Notes: generated by a model from the letters alone, not told the origin. A DNA stretch of 64,000 nucleotides from JAHJQZ01 sp963676075 (GCA_963676075.2 CAXXNZ010000011.1:593545-657544), one strand, 5' to 3'; positions 1-9,963 are shown, counted from the first letter of the stretch. Numbers and translations: made by a program.

Positions 1-282
1 GCAGAAATAGCAACGGTTGACCGGGTTTGCGATATAGTCGGCGTCGGCGAATTCGCCGGCATCGAGCACCGAAAGCCGCCAGCCTTCCGCTTCGGCGAAA
101 TGGCGCACCCGTGCCGTCGCCTCGGGCGGCACGGCTGGCGATGTGGCGTGCATCATCTCGATGCCCGCACCGCCGAGTTGGCGATGGGCGAACACGGCGA
201 GCGTCATCGAATCGACGCCGCCGCTGACCGCAATCGCCGCTGGCGCCAGCTTGTCGAGAACTGCCGCGAGTTGGTTGTGCAT
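1..282 (-). CDS. larE: LarE, ATP-dependent sacrificial sulfur transferase (N-terminal part, runs off the window)
   Basis: The N-terminal 94 codons of a PP-loop protein are present and the rest lies outside the window. Visible are the ATP-binding motif SGGVDS near residue 20 and a CYFC motif at the window edge, both typical of LarE. LarE donates sulfur from its own cysteine to the pyridinium-dithiocarboxylate precursor of the nickel-pincer nucleotide cofactor of lactate racemase. The start ATG overlaps the TGA of larC, so the two are translationally coupled. The family call follows from the motifs plus the larA-larC context. Confidence 0.9.
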   Translation of the reverse strand, partial: MHNQLAAVLDKLAPAAIAVSGGVDSMTLAVFAHRQLGGAGIEMMHATSPAVPPEATARVRHFAEAEGWRLSVLDAGEFADADYIANPVNRCYFC

Positions 283-1508
283 CAGCTCTTGTCCTCGTCT
301 TCGAATGGAGCTTCGCCCTGTCGCCGCGTGTGTTTGCGTGCCTTTGCACCGTGAATCTCTGAAAAATCGTCGGCCTCGAGTTTTGCCGTTCGACCCGACG
401 GACGCGCCGCCAGCTTGACGCGGAGCGTTTTTCCATCGACGCCCGTCGATGCGATCTCCCGATCAAGTATGAACCGCTCGACCGGCATACGGCGCAGTCC
501 GAGCGTCATCGTTTCATCGAATATCGCCGCAACAACGTCGTCTTCGTGGGCTTCCGCAGCGAGTACCCGCAGATGCGTCATCATCCGCCCCTTCTTGCCG
601 AAGACCGGCGCCTGGATCAGGTCGAGCACGCCGTCTCGTTGACGCAAGTGATCAATGGCAATGGCAAGGTCTTCACTGGTCTGGTCGTCGATCTCGCATT
701 CGAGCACGATGACACGATCACGCCTCTGCGCCGTCTGGTCATCGGTTTCAAAGGCGAGCACGCGCAGGCAATTGCTGATGCCCGGCAGCTTCCGTGTTCC
801 GAACCCATGCGCGGAGCCAACAAGCCTGCGTGCCTTACGCGCTTGCTCCTGGTTCTGGCAAAGATGACGAACAATGGCGGCACCTGTCGGCGTCACGCGC
901 TCGCTCGATATCCCGTCGTCGAGCGTGGCGAAGCCTTCGATCAGCAAGGCCGTGGCCGGTGCCGGTACCGGCAACATGCCATGGGCGCTTTTCACTCTGC
1001 CGCCACCGAGCGGCAGCGACCCAATCGTCCAGCGCGCCGCCCCGATCTGGCCGATCAAAAAGGCTGCAGCGACAATATCGGCAATAGAATCCCAGGCACC
1101 GACTTCGTGGAATTCGACGTCGTCTGGCGTGGCGCCGTGAACGCGCGCTTCCGCCTCGGCCAGATGCGCGAAAATGGCAATGGCATGAGAACGCGTCGCT
1201 TCGTCGATCGCCGCCGCCTCAAGCATCTCGCGGATCTGCTTCCAGGCGACATGGCCATGGTGCCCGTCGTGCGCATGATGATGGTTGTGCTCATGGTGAC
1301 CGTCATGGTCACGCTCGACGACAAACCGATGCCCCGTCAGCACACCGTCAGTGTGTGGCACCGCTTCAGTGCTGACACCCGCAAGCAGCGGCAGGGCAGC
1401 AAGCACCTTCGCCAGCCCCGGCGCAAGATCGGGCCTGAGATCGATCAGCCCGGCGACAAACATATCGCCGGCAATACCCCCGAGCGGATCGAGATGAATG
1501 TCGAGCAT
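282..1508 (-). CDS. larC: LarC, nickel insertion protein (CTP-dependent cyclometallase family)
   Basis: A 408-residue LarC-family protein that starts with the typical DPxGGIAGDM motif. LarC inserts nickel into the pincer nucleotide cofactor, using CTP. A histidine-rich stretch at about residues 68-90 (repeats of HDGHH type) could bind nickel. In Lactobacillus, LarC is made from two frames by frameshifting; here it is one continuous frame. It lies about 20 nt after larA and overlaps larE, so the set is one operon. Confidence 0.92.
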   Translation of the reverse strand: MLDIHLDPLGGIAGDMFVAGLIDLRPDLAPGLAKVLAALPLLAGVSTEAVPHTDGVLTGHRFVVERDHDGHHEHNHHHAHDGHHGHVAWKQIREMLEAAAIDEATRSHAIAIFAHLAEAEARVHGATPDDVEFHEVGAWDSIADIVAAAFLIGQIGAARWTIGSLPLGGGRVKSAHGMLPVPAPATALLIEGFATLDDGISSERVTPTGAAIVRHLCQNQEQARKARRLVGSAHGFGTRKLPGISNCLRVLAFETDDQTAQRRDRVIVLECEIDDQTSEDLAIAIDHLRQRDGVLDLIQAPVFGKKGRMMTHLRVLAAEAHEDDVVAAIFDETMTLGLRRMPVERFILDREIASTGVDGKTLRVKLAARPSGRTAKLEADDFSEIHGAKARKHTRRQGEAPFEDEDKS

Positions 1509-1529
1509 GGCGCGTGATCGCCTTCAGGA

Positions 1530-2858
1530 CTAAGGAGCAAAACGAGGGACAACATAAGGCCCCTCGGGAACGATGGCGACAGCCGCATCGCCGCAGCGGG
1601 CAATGGAGCGGGCGATGGCCGCACCGACGTCGTCGATCATTTCGACACCGGTCAGCTGGCGCGTTTCTCCCTCCAGACCGGTCGAATAAAGCTCGACCGT
1701 CCCCAGCCGCATCGGCTTGAGCTGCATCTCGGTTTGCCATTCATCAATCTCGGCCAGTGATTTGGCCGTCAGCGTTGCCAGGAACCGTTCCGGTCCGAGT
1801 TCGACCAGTCGTGCCTGCGCCGCTCGGAACTCCTCGGAACCGAACCCTTCCGAGCACTCCGACGCGATGATCAGCGTGCCGCCGGGTTCGAGAATGTCGA
1901 GCGGCGTCACCATGCCCTTGACCGTCTGATAATAGGTCTTGTCCAGAGGATAGCCCGCAGCCGAGGTGACAACCGTCGAGAACCGCCTGCCGACAGGAAC
2001 ATGGGTCGCTTCACTGACGAAATCGATTGCCGCCTGATGGCTGGCGATGATCTCGCCGAAACTGACGAAGGTCAGGTCGCGGTCCTCATCGATGATGGTA
2101 TTGAGGGCATAGACGTCGCCGAGCATGTCGACGATCTCCAACTGCTCCTCGTGCAGCGGGTTGCCGACGAGATTGCACTGGACCGCAAGCGGATCCTCCA
2201 TGAAGCGCGCCGAATGGAAGGTGCGGATCGTTTCATGATGGGCAATGCCCGGCGCGACGACCTTGCGCCCACCCGACCAGCCGGCCATGAAATGCGGTTC
2301 GACCAGCCCGGTGGCGATCTTGAGATCGGCCTCAACGAAGCGCCTGTCGAGTCGCACTGGCGTGCCACGCGTTTTCGTGTCGCCAAGATCGGCGTGCATG
2401 CCATCGTCGCGGGCGTAGTGGTTTTCCACCCGGACGTTTTCCAGAACCCAGGGATCCCCCACCAGCTCGGCAAGCTCGTCGCCAAGATTGGGTCTATGCA
2501 ACCCGGTTGCGATAAGGACATTGATGTTCTCGAGCGCAATGCCGTTCGCGGTCAGGGTCTCGATCATCGGCCTCAAAAACAGCCCGTTCGGCACAGGCCG
2601 GGTGATGTCGCAGATCAGGATCGAGGCGCTGGTTTTGCCGCGCGCCAATTCGGCAAGCGGCGGCGAGCCGACCGGCGCTTCGAACGCAGCAGCAATCGCC
2701 GCGCCGGGGTCGGCGAGCTTTGGCAGGGGGTGCTTGCGCACGATCGTCACGTCAGCACCTTCAGGCGCGACGAACTCCAGTTCGCCACGTCCATAGGCAA
2801 GGCCGATCCGGCCATTCCTGTTGCCGTTTGCCCGGCCTGGCTCGTTGGTCAGGTTCAC
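1530..2858 (-). CDS. larA: LarA, nickel-dependent lactate racemase (or related 2-hydroxyacid racemase/epimerase)
   Basis: A 442-residue protein of the LarA/DUF2088 family. It contains DITRPVPN near residue 85, GLHRP near 118, a HYARDD segment and SGGRKVVAPG near 195-205, whose lysine corresponds to the residue that tethers the nickel-pincer cofactor. It interconverts D- and L-lactate or a related 2-hydroxyacid; several LarA homologues use other substrates, so the exact substrate is uncertain. It starts 9 nt after the aldo/keto reductase gene and is followed by larC and larE. Confidence 0.9.
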   Translation of the reverse strand: MNLTNEPGRANGNRNGRIGLAYGRGELEFVAPEGADVTIVRKHPLPKLADPGAAIAAAFEAPVGSPPLAELARGKTSASILICDITRPVPNGLFLRPMIETLTANGIALENINVLIATGLHRPNLGDELAELVGDPWVLENVRVENHYARDDGMHADLGDTKTRGTPVRLDRRFVEADLKIATGLVEPHFMAGWSGGRKVVAPGIAHHETIRTFHSARFMEDPLAVQCNLVGNPLHEEQLEIVDMLGDVYALNTIIDEDRDLTFVSFGEIIASHQAAIDFVSEATHVPVGRRFSTVVTSAAGYPLDKTYYQTVKGMVTPLDILEPGGTLIIASECSEGFGSEEFRAAQARLVELGPERFLATLTAKSLAEIDEWQTEMQLKPMRLGTVELYSTGLEGETRQLTGVEMIDDVGAAIARSIARCGDAAVAIVPEGPYVVPRFAP

Positions 2859-2867
2859 GCCGGCGCC

Positions 2868-3734
2868 CTAGATGCCGAAGATCGATGCCATGCCGACCCT
2901 CTCGCTGAGATCGGCCATGAAGGCATCGTCCGGCGCCTTGCCAAGCGTCTCGGCAGCACGCAGAACCGCCGGCAGCAGTCCGACATCGCCGACCGAGTTC
3001 AGGAAGATGCCGGGGCGGCTGAGAGTCCAGTGCACGGCGGCGCTGATGTCGTCCTCATTCTCCAACGGCTGGTACCAGGTCGTGGTGTTGTGCGAAACAC
3101 CGGCGGCCCACGGACCGCGCGCGATCGACTTGATGGTCTGGATGGCGACATCGCGTTCCTGGCAGATTTTCACCGTCGCTTCGAAATCCCGCGCATAGTC
3201 CTGCTTATGGGCGGTGTACCAGTTCCACGGCATCAGAACGGAATCGAAGTCGAAGCGTTCAAGGCTGCGTTTGTGCATGGCGGCGACGTTCCAGCCATGA
3301 CCGGTCACGCCGATATAGCGCACAAGCCCCTCCTCGCGCGCCTTGACGGCAGCCTCCAGCGCGCCACCGGGCGACATCGCCTGGTCCCATTCGTCCGGAT
3401 GGATCAGCGCGTGCAGCTGGATCAGATCGACATGATCGGTTCTCAGCCGATCGAGCGAGCGCCGGATCTCGGTGTAGGCGCCCTCGAAATCACGTTTGCC
3501 GGTCTTGGTGGCAAGGAAGAAATCACTGCGGTGACGATCCATCCATGGACCGACACGGTTTTCGGCATCGCCATAATCGGCGGCGACATCGATGTGATTG
3601 ACGCCATGTTCGAGCAAAAGATCGAGCACGCGATCGGCAACTGACTGATCGACCTCAGCAAGCGCGGCCGCGCCGAAAAGAACGGCCGAGCTCTCGTGGC
3701 CCGTACGGCCGAATGTACGTTTCTCAATGGTCAT
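2868..3734 (-). CDS. Aldo/keto reductase
   Basis: A 288-residue AKR-superfamily NAD(P)H oxidoreductase. The TIM-barrel catalytic set is visible: Asp and Tyr in HIDVAADYG near residue 48, Lys in ATKTGK near 75 and His in LIQLHAL near 108. It is the first gene of the lar operon, with 9 nt between its stop and the larA start. Co-transcription suggests that it acts on the same hydroxyacid pathway as LarA, but the substrate cannot be read from the sequence. Confidence 0.85.
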   Translation of the reverse strand: MTIEKRTFGRTGHESSAVLFGAAALAEVDQSVADRVLDLLLEHGVNHIDVAADYGDAENRVGPWMDRHRSDFFLATKTGKRDFEGAYTEIRRSLDRLRTDHVDLIQLHALIHPDEWDQAMSPGGALEAAVKAREEGLVRYIGVTGHGWNVAAMHKRSLERFDFDSVLMPWNWYTAHKQDYARDFEATVKICQERDVAIQTIKSIARGPWAAGVSHNTTTWYQPLENEDDISAAVHWTLSRPGIFLNSVGDVGLLPAVLRAAETLGKAPDDAFMADLSERVGMASIFGI

Positions 3735-4118
3735 GGCTGGTTCCTCTATGTCGTCACGGCGCGCCTCATCTGGTCGTCACCAACAGCCGATTGCGGCGAA
3801 GGACAAACCCATCCTCGTCTGGACATCCGGCTCCTCGACCGGATCTCCCGCGACGCGCGTTCAGCGAGTTTGAGGGCGAAAGCCTCAACGATCAAGTCGA
3901 GATTTGCCTTTCACTCGGATCGGTTCACCATCAGAATCGGCCACGAGCAAAGCCGCAGGATCAAAATCCGCTGTTGACGTCTCGCAATTCGAAGACAGTG
4001 GCAAATGCCGCCGCAACATTGCCCGGACCAGAAGGAACGGTATATGTCAGACATTTAACCAATTCGCCATTCACCCGCCCGCAGGGCCAATCGCACCCCA
4101 TCCGTCCGGAATGCTGCC
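3735..4118. other. Intergenic region between divergent lar operon and alpha-mannosidase
   Basis: About 380 bases between two divergent transcription units. It must hold both promoters, but I see no clear sigma-70 boxes, palindromic operator or conserved RNA structure. The short reading frames here have no recognisable product. Confidence 0.6.
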
Positions 4119-7100
4119 ATGTCCTATCTGTCTGTCGATCAACGTCTGAAGCGCCTCAGGGCCTGGCTCGATGAATACCAACTGTGGACGGTGCGCGCCG
4201 CCGTCCCGCTTTCCGACTGGACGCTGGACGGTGCGCCACACGCGGTTGGCGCGCCCTGGCCGTCGCTCAAGGGCATGGTCAAATTCGCTCATCCGGACAT
4301 CGCAATACCCGGTGATTGGCCGCTCGAAGAAACCCGGCTCGAACTCGATCTCGGTGGCGAGGGTCTTGTCACCGTAGCCGCGCCGGACGGCAGCACGCAC
4401 CAGTACGGCCTCGATCCCAACCACACCCGCTTTCCGGTGCCCGCCGGGTCGCTATCGGTCACGGCCGAATGCGTCGCCCGCCTACCCCAGGGTGTGCCGA
4501 ACCGCGCTGCACGTCTCGCCACGGCGCGCCTGATCCGCATCGAGCCGCAGCTCATCGATCTCATCGGAACCGTCAGGCAGGCCATCGAACTGATACGCGC
4601 CCACGCTGGCTATGCCACCGATCCGGTGCCGAACGAAAACTACCACCCCTACCGCAAGCACCCGGATCATTCGCGTCCGCACGAGGTCGTCGACCCGCTC
4701 CTGAGCGTTCTCGAAAAGGCGCTGCGCCATCTCCGGTGGCCGACAGGGACCGCAGCCTATGTCGGCCGCATCGCGCACAGCGCGCAATCGCTGGAAGTCT
4801 GGGAACTGCCAAAGGACCTTCCCGAAAACCCCGCGCCGCTCGACGAGGACGCCCGTGCATCCGTTGGCGAGGCGCTCGACCGCCTGCGAAGCGAGCTCAA
4901 GGCTTTGAAGCAACGCTACCCGCAAACCGGCACGGTGGTCGTTTCGGGCCACGCCCATATCGACCTCGCCTGGCTCTGGCCGATGGCCGAGACCCGCAGC
5001 AAGCTGAGGCGCTCGTTCTCCAGCGTCGTCGAGCTGATGGACCGCTATCCCGACTACCGCTTCAACCAGTCGACGGCGCAATACTACGCCTGGCTGGAAC
5101 AGGATGATCCGGCGCTTCTCGCCCGCATCACCGAAAAGGTCATTGGCGGCCAATGGGAGCCAATCGGGGCGATGTGGGTCGAGCCCGACGTCAACATGCC
5201 GACCGGTGAATCGCTCGTTCGGCAACTGCTCTATGGCACCCGCAAATTCGATGCCCTGTTCGGCAAAGATGCCCGTACCGCCGTCAACTGGCTGCCCGAC
5301 ACTTTCGGGTTCACACCCGTCTTGCCGCAGCTCTTGCGCCTTGCCGGCATTGAAGGCGTTTTCACCCACAAGACCAACTGGTCCGAAAAGAACAAGATGG
5401 AGACCGACCTGTTCTGGTGGGAAGGCCTCGATGGCAGCCGTGTGCTGATGCACACCTTCGACAATCCCGGCGGTGGCTACAACGGCATGCTCGGTGCCCG
5501 CGCCGCGGTCGAGACATGGCGTAACTACGCCGACAAGGAACGTATGCCCGAAACGCTTCTGACCTTTGGCTATGGCGATGGCGGCGGCGGTCCGGATATC
5601 GACATGCTTGAAGCCTATCGCCAGATCGCCGATCTGCCCGTCATGCCGACGGTTCGTCAGGTCAATGTATCCGACTGGTACAAGAGCCTGCCGGGACGTC
5701 TGGCAGAAGGCGACGATTTCCCCGTTTGGGCTGGCGAGCTTTATCTGCAGTTCCACCGCGGCACGCTGACGACGCAGGGGCGCACCAAATATCTTCACCG
5801 CCGCGCCGAGCGCGCGCTGATCACCGCCGAGGTGCTGGGTGGTCTTGCCCATCTGCTCGGCGCTGAAGCGCCGGAAACGCTCGAACCCGGTTGGCAGATC
5901 GTCCTGCGCAACGAGTTCCACGACATCCTGCCCGGCTCCAGCATTCACGAAGTCTACGAGGAGGCCGAAGCCGAGCTGCAGCAGGCCATCGATATCGGGC
6001 GGCAACGCATCGATGCCGAACTCGCACGGCTCGCGGCCAAGCTGGAAACTCAGGACGCACCCGCCGGCATACTCGCGGTCAATCCCGATCTGTCGCCGCG
6101 CCCGCTGCGCCTCACCTCGATTGAACCACTTCCCGGCGGTCAGCAGGTCGCGGACGGCTATGTGCTTGCCGGCGCAACCGACGTGCCGCCGCTGTCGGCG
6201 GTGAGCTTTTCTCCGTCCGAACTGACCCCAGCCGGTGGCTTGACCGTCACGACCGACAGTCTTGAGAACGATTTCGTCCGCGTCGAAATCGGCGGCGACG
6301 GAACGCTGTCGCGCGTTTTCGACAAACGCAACGGACGCGAGTGCCTTGCCGATCGCGGCAACCAGATCTGGGCCTATGCCGACCGCCCGCGCGATTTCGA
6401 CGCCTGGGACATCGAAGAAGATTACGCGCAATCGGGTCAGGAAGTCCTGGCGGAAGCTCCGGCGGAAATCATCGAGACCGGCCCGCACCGGGCAGCGCTC
6501 AGGATCACGCGCCGTTTCGCCAATTCCACCATCGTCCAGACGATCCGGTTGTGGTCGAACTCGCCGCGTATCGAAATCAAAACCGACCTCGACTGGCATG
6601 ATCGCAAGATCATGCTCAAGGCGCGGTTCCCGCTGGCGGTGCGCGCGGCGAAAGCCGATTTCGAATGCGCCTTCGGCGTCATCCCGCGTCCGACCATCCG
6701 CAACACGTCGTTCGAGCAGGCGCAGTACGAAGTCGCCGCCCACCGTTTCGCCGATCTCTCCGAGCCGGGTTTCGGTGTCGCCTTGCTCAATGACGGCAAA
6801 TACGGCCACCACGCCATCGGCAATGAGCTCGGCATCACCCTGCTGCGCTCGCCGGTCTACCCCGACCTTCTGGCCGACGAGGGCAGGCAGAGCTTCACCT
6901 ATGCGCTCCTGCCCCATGCCGGCGACTGGCTGGACGGCGGCGTGCTAGCCGAAGCCGAAGACCTCAACCAGCCGATGCCGGTCCTGCCCATCGGCGTTGC
7001 GACAGGAAACTGCCTGACCCCCATCGGGCTCGAGGGCATTTCGCTCGGACTGGGCGGCCTCAAGCCGGCGGAGGACGGCAACGGCCTGATCCTTCGCACC

Positions 7101-7259
7101 TATGAACCAACCGGCGGCCGTGGCGCGGCAGAAGCGCACCTGCCTGACGGCTGGACGCTCGGCGAAGAGGTCAACCTGCTCGAGGAACCGCTCGGGCGTG
7201 CCGACACGGTTTTCGGCCCGTTCCAGGTCCACTCTTGGCGGCTCACCCGCACGGGCTGA
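4119..7259 (+). CDS. Alpha-mannosidase, glycoside hydrolase family 38
   Basis: A 1046-residue GH38 enzyme. An N-terminal beta domain of about 250 residues precedes the catalytic domain, which begins with HAHIDLAWLW near residue 285. The nucleophile region is near 395-410 (LPDTFGFTPVLPQ), FHRGTLTTQG near 550 and HDILPGSS near 605, followed by the C-terminal beta domains. There is no signal peptide, so it should act in the cytoplasm, hydrolysing alpha-mannosides taken up from outside. No sugar transporter or regulator lies beside it. Length and motif order match full-length bacterial GH38. Confidence 0.93.
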   Translation: MSYLSVDQRLKRLRAWLDEYQLWTVRAAVPLSDWTLDGAPHAVGAPWPSLKGMVKFAHPDIAIPGDWPLEETRLELDLGGEGLVTVAAPDGSTHQYGLDPNHTRFPVPAGSLSVTAECVARLPQGVPNRAARLATARLIRIEPQLIDLIGTVRQAIELIRAHAGYATDPVPNENYHPYRKHPDHSRPHEVVDPLLSVLEKALRHLRWPTGTAAYVGRIAHSAQSLEVWELPKDLPENPAPLDEDARASVGEALDRLRSELKALKQRYPQTGTVVVSGHAHIDLAWLWPMAETRSKLRRSFSSVVELMDRYPDYRFNQSTAQYYAWLEQDDPALLARITEKVIGGQWEPIGAMWVEPDVNMPTGESLVRQLLYGTRKFDALFGKDARTAVNWLPDTFGFTPVLPQLLRLAGIEGVFTHKTNWSEKNKMETDLFWWEGLDGSRVLMHTFDNPGGGYNGMLGARAAVETWRNYADKERMPETLLTFGYGDGGGGPDIDMLEAYRQIADLPVMPTVRQVNVSDWYKSLPGRLAEGDDFPVWAGELYLQFHRGTLTTQGRTKYLHRRAERALITAEVLGGLAHLLGAEAPETLEPGWQIVLRNEFHDILPGSSIHEVYEEAEAELQQAIDIGRQRIDAELARLAAKLETQDAPAGILAVNPDLSPRPLRLTSIEPLPGGQQVADGYVLAGATDVPPLSAVSFSPSELTPAGGLTVTTDSLENDFVRVEIGGDGTLSRVFDKRNGRECLADRGNQIWAYADRPRDFDAWDIEEDYAQSGQEVLAEAPAEIIETGPHRAALRITRRFANSTIVQTIRLWSNSPRIEIKTDLDWHDRKIMLKARFPLAVRAAKADFECAFGVIPRPTIRNTSFEQAQYEVAAHRFADLSEPGFGVALLNDGKYGHHAIGNELGITLLRSPVYPDLLADEGRQSFTYALLPHAGDWLDGGVLAEAEDLNQPMPVLPIGVATGNCLTPIGLEGISLGLGGLKPAEDGNGLILRTYEPTGGRGAAEAHLPDGWTLGEEVNLLEEPLGRADTVFGPFQVHSWRLTRTG

Positions 7260-7288
7260 TCGGCACCGACTGACGCGCGGCCTGCAGT

Positions 7289-8587
7289 TCAGGCCGGCGT
7301 CGGATCCGGCACTTTCGCGCCGGGCGCAATGGTCCTGGGCGCGGCATTGAGCGTTTCGATGGCAAAGCCCGCCGCCGCCTTGTAGCGGGCCATGAACCCA
7401 TTGCGCTCTTCGGCGGGGATGACGTCGTCGATACTGTCGAACACGCCGCCGCAACGCTCGTCGACGAGGTTGAGCAGACCGAACGGGCCGGCACCGCGAT
7501 TTCGGAGGATCAGCTCGGACACCGGGCCGCAAAGCTTGTCGTCATAGGCCGCCAGCGCCGCCTCGGACACGCCATGGCTGATCATCTCCACCCCGAGCGT
7601 ACGGGCATCGATGATGGCCTGACTGGCCCCGTTCGAGCCGGTCGGATACATGGCGTGCGCCGCATCCCCCATCAGCGCAACCGGACCATCGCGCCAGGTC
7701 GGCACCGGATCGCGGTCGATCATCGGGTTCTCATAGGCAACCTCGGCACGATCGATGAGATCGGCCACGTCGAGCCAGTCGTAGCGCCAGTCGGCAAAAT
7801 GGTGACGGAACTCGGAGAGCTCGACCGGGCGGAACCAGCCGCTGTTGGTCCATCCGCTCTTGTTGTCGACTGTCAGTTCGGCGATCCAGTTGATCGTCGC
7901 AAGCCCGGTTTCCGGATCGACCGGCGAAATCGGATAGAAGACGACACGATGACGATGCGTGCCAAGACCGACGAAGGACGACCCGGAGCGGATCGGCTTG
8001 GCCTTGGTCGTGCCGCGCCACATGATTGCACCGCCCCAATGGATGGATGGCTGGTTGGGATGCATGCGGGCGCGGATATCGGAATGGATACCGTCGGCCG
8101 CGATCAGCAGCGATCCCGTCTCGCTGGTCTTTGTGCCATCGGCGCGGATGATTTCCGCCGTCACCGCACCATGACCGGTGATCTCGTAACCGGTGACGCG
8201 ATGGCCGAGCCGGACGCTGTCCGTGCCGGCCCGCTCGATCAGCTTGCGGTAGAGCATCATGTGGAAATCGCCACGATGCACCGCGTATTGCGGCCAGTTG
8301 TAGCCGGCCAGCAACCCTCGGGGTTCGGAATAGACGTCATTGCCATTGAGGCCGACCAGCGCCCATTCCTTCGAGGCGACACCAACCGCGTCGAGGTCCT
8401 CGGGACCGATGCCAAGATCGTAGAGTTCGCGCACAGCATTGGGCTGGATATTGATGCCGACGCCGAGCGGCGCCAGCTCGCGCACGGATTCGAACACCGT
8501 GAATGGCACGCCGATCTGGTCGAGCGTCAGCGCCAGCGCCAGCCCGCCAATGCCGCCACCGGCAATGAGCACCCGATTGTCAGTCAC
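7289..8587 (-). CDS. FAD-dependent monooxygenase (salicylate hydroxylase-like)
   Basis: A 432-residue class A flavoprotein monooxygenase. The Rossmann GGGIGG motif is at residues 10-15, the DG motif (AADGIHS) near 170 and the GD motif (MGDAAHAM) near 310. Such enzymes hydroxylate aromatic compounds using NAD(P)H and O2; the substrate is not evident. It lies about 90 nt downstream of the DUF3237 gene on the same strand, a pairing that suggests a small aromatic-degradation unit. Confidence 0.85.
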   Translation of the reverse strand: MTDNRVLIAGGGIGGLALALTLDQIGVPFTVFESVRELAPLGVGINIQPNAVRELYDLGIGPEDLDAVGVASKEWALVGLNGNDVYSEPRGLLAGYNWPQYAVHRGDFHMMLYRKLIERAGTDSVRLGHRVTGYEITGHGAVTAEIIRADGTKTSETGSLLIAADGIHSDIRARMHPNQPSIHWGGAIMWRGTTKAKPIRSGSSFVGLGTHRHRVVFYPISPVDPETGLATINWIAELTVDNKSGWTNSGWFRPVELSEFRHHFADWRYDWLDVADLIDRAEVAYENPMIDRDPVPTWRDGPVALMGDAAHAMYPTGSNGASQAIIDARTLGVEMISHGVSEAALAAYDDKLCGPVSELILRNRGAGPFGLLNLVDERCGGVFDSIDDVIPAEERNGFMARYKAAAGFAIETLNAAPRTIAPGAKVPDPTPA

Positions 8588-8673
8588 GCTGTCTCCCCCT
8601 CGCGCGTCCTCATGGTCGGCGGTTAATAGACAAACTGTCGCAGCCTGCCAACCCGGCAGAGCGCGGGGGCTCG

Positions 8674-9141
8674 CTAGCCGATGGCGTAAAGATCGATCTG
8701 AACGGTGCTTTCGTGCCGCGCCCCGGTGCCGACGAACATCGTCCTGTTGATCCAGGCGTAGTCGGGATGCTCGGTTTCGAGCCTTGCGGCGGTGCGCATG
8801 TAATAGGCCTCCGGCGGCACCGGCTTGCCGGCGGCGAGAGTCTCCATCACCTCTTTAGGCCCGTGGCGGAAACCGAAATCCTTCATCTCGATCAGCGCGC
8901 CGTCATCGGTTTCGAAGGCATAGCGCGCATCGAGTTCGGCCAGTCCACCATCGAGAACGGTCTGCCAGTCAGCGCCGAAATCGAGAATCTTGCCGGAAAT
9001 ATGCGGTCCCTTGACCGTGCCGCCCCGGATCGGAATGACGCGCCGGGTGCCGGCCCGAACCTTGCCAAAACTGACAGGCTTGGAAAGCGCCACTTCAAGC
9101 GTGCAGAAATAGGTGAGCGTCGGCATGGGCAGCAAACTCAT
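8674..9141 (-). CDS. DUF3237 (UPF0311) family protein
   Basis: A 155-residue protein matching DUF3237 in length and pattern: early strands (YFCTLEV, GGTVKGP), central YAFETDDGA, and a C-terminal YAWINRTMFVG segment that is the family's hallmark. The family forms small beta barrels and often sits beside flavin monooxygenases and other aromatic-degradation genes; its activity is not established. It is probably co-transcribed with the monooxygenase. Confidence 0.8.
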   Translation of the reverse strand: MSLLPMPTLTYFCTLEVALSKPVSFGKVRAGTRRVIPIRGGTVKGPHISGKILDFGADWQTVLDGGLAELDARYAFETDDGALIEMKDFGFRHGPKEVMETLAAGKPVPPEAYYMRTAARLETEHPDYAWINRTMFVGTGARHESTVQIDLYAIG

Positions 9142-9263
9142 GAGCGTGTCTCCGGCTTGGCGCTTTCAGGTGCAGCGAATGGTCCTGGGCTACGCGGACC
9201 CTTGGTCGTCAGGTGTGCCACGGCTTGCCGCGATTGCCAAACGGCGGCGGCAGGACGGATGCA

Positions 9264-9887
9264 TCAACTCGCATCCCCGGCGTCTCCATCGCGGAATCCG
9301 GGGAACGGCGCGGCGTGAAGCATGACCATGTAATTGCGCTTGTCGGGATCGGGGCTGTCGCCCTGGGCCGGAAATTTCCGCACCTTGTCCCACAACAGCG
9401 CCATCAACTCGTTCTTCAGCTCCAGCGCCTGCTCCGCCGTCATCGCCATTGTGTAGTCGGAAATATTCGAGGCTTCGCGCCAGTCGACCGGCAGATCGGG
9501 AAAGGCAGAGACGACACGCTGCATCAGTTCCATATGCTGCGCGACGATCGCGTAGACCATCGCCATACCGGCCTCGAGTTCATCCCCTTCCATATGCGCA
9601 GGGTCATAGGCCGTCGATTCATGCCGCGCCTTCCACCAGCGTTCGCGCTTGTTGCCAACATCGCTCGCCTCCTCGATGAACCCGTGCAGAGCGAGCTGGC
9701 GCAGATGATAGGACGTCGCCCCGGAATTGAGCCCGAGGCGCTTGGCCAGGCTTGTCGCCGTCGCCGGACCGTCGAAACGCAGGATACCAAGCATGCGCAT
9801 CCGATCGGGATGCGCCAGCGCCTTGAGCCCACTCATGTCGGGCACGACGACAGAAGGTTCGCGGGCTTTTCCAGATGTCACCGTCAT
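9264..9887 (-). CDS. ArsR-like winged-helix transcriptional regulator
   Basis: A 207-residue regulator. A winged HTH spans about residues 15-85 (ALAHPDRMRML, then ATSLAKRLGL.SGATSYHLRQL), followed by a C-terminal region rich in aromatic residues and Met. I place the start at 9887 because a GGAG Shine-Dalgarno lies five bases upstream; a longer frame to 10049 adds 54 residues with no family similarity. It is divergent from the MFS exporter gene, with two palindromes in between, the usual layout of a repressor that controls its neighbour and itself. Confidence 0.85.
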   Translation of the reverse strand: MTVTSGKAREPSVVVPDMSGLKALAHPDRMRMLGILRFDGPATATSLAKRLGLNSGATSYHLRQLALHGFIEEASDVGNKRERWWKARHESTAYDPAHMEGDELEAGMAMVYAIVAQHMELMQRVVSAFPDLPVDWREASNISDYTMAMTAEQALELKNELMALLWDKVRKFPAQGDSPDPDKRNYMVMLHAAPFPGFRDGDAGDAS

Positions 9888-9963
9888 GTCTCCGCGCTGA
9901 ATCACCAACTGACAGGGACACACTAGCACCGGTCTTGGCATCGCGCCAATTTCGCAAGTTTCT

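Noticed and set aside
7279..7295. Terminator between alpha-mannosidase and monooxygenase genes
   Set aside because: A 6-bp GGCCTG/CAGGCC stem is present, but no T run follows on either strand.
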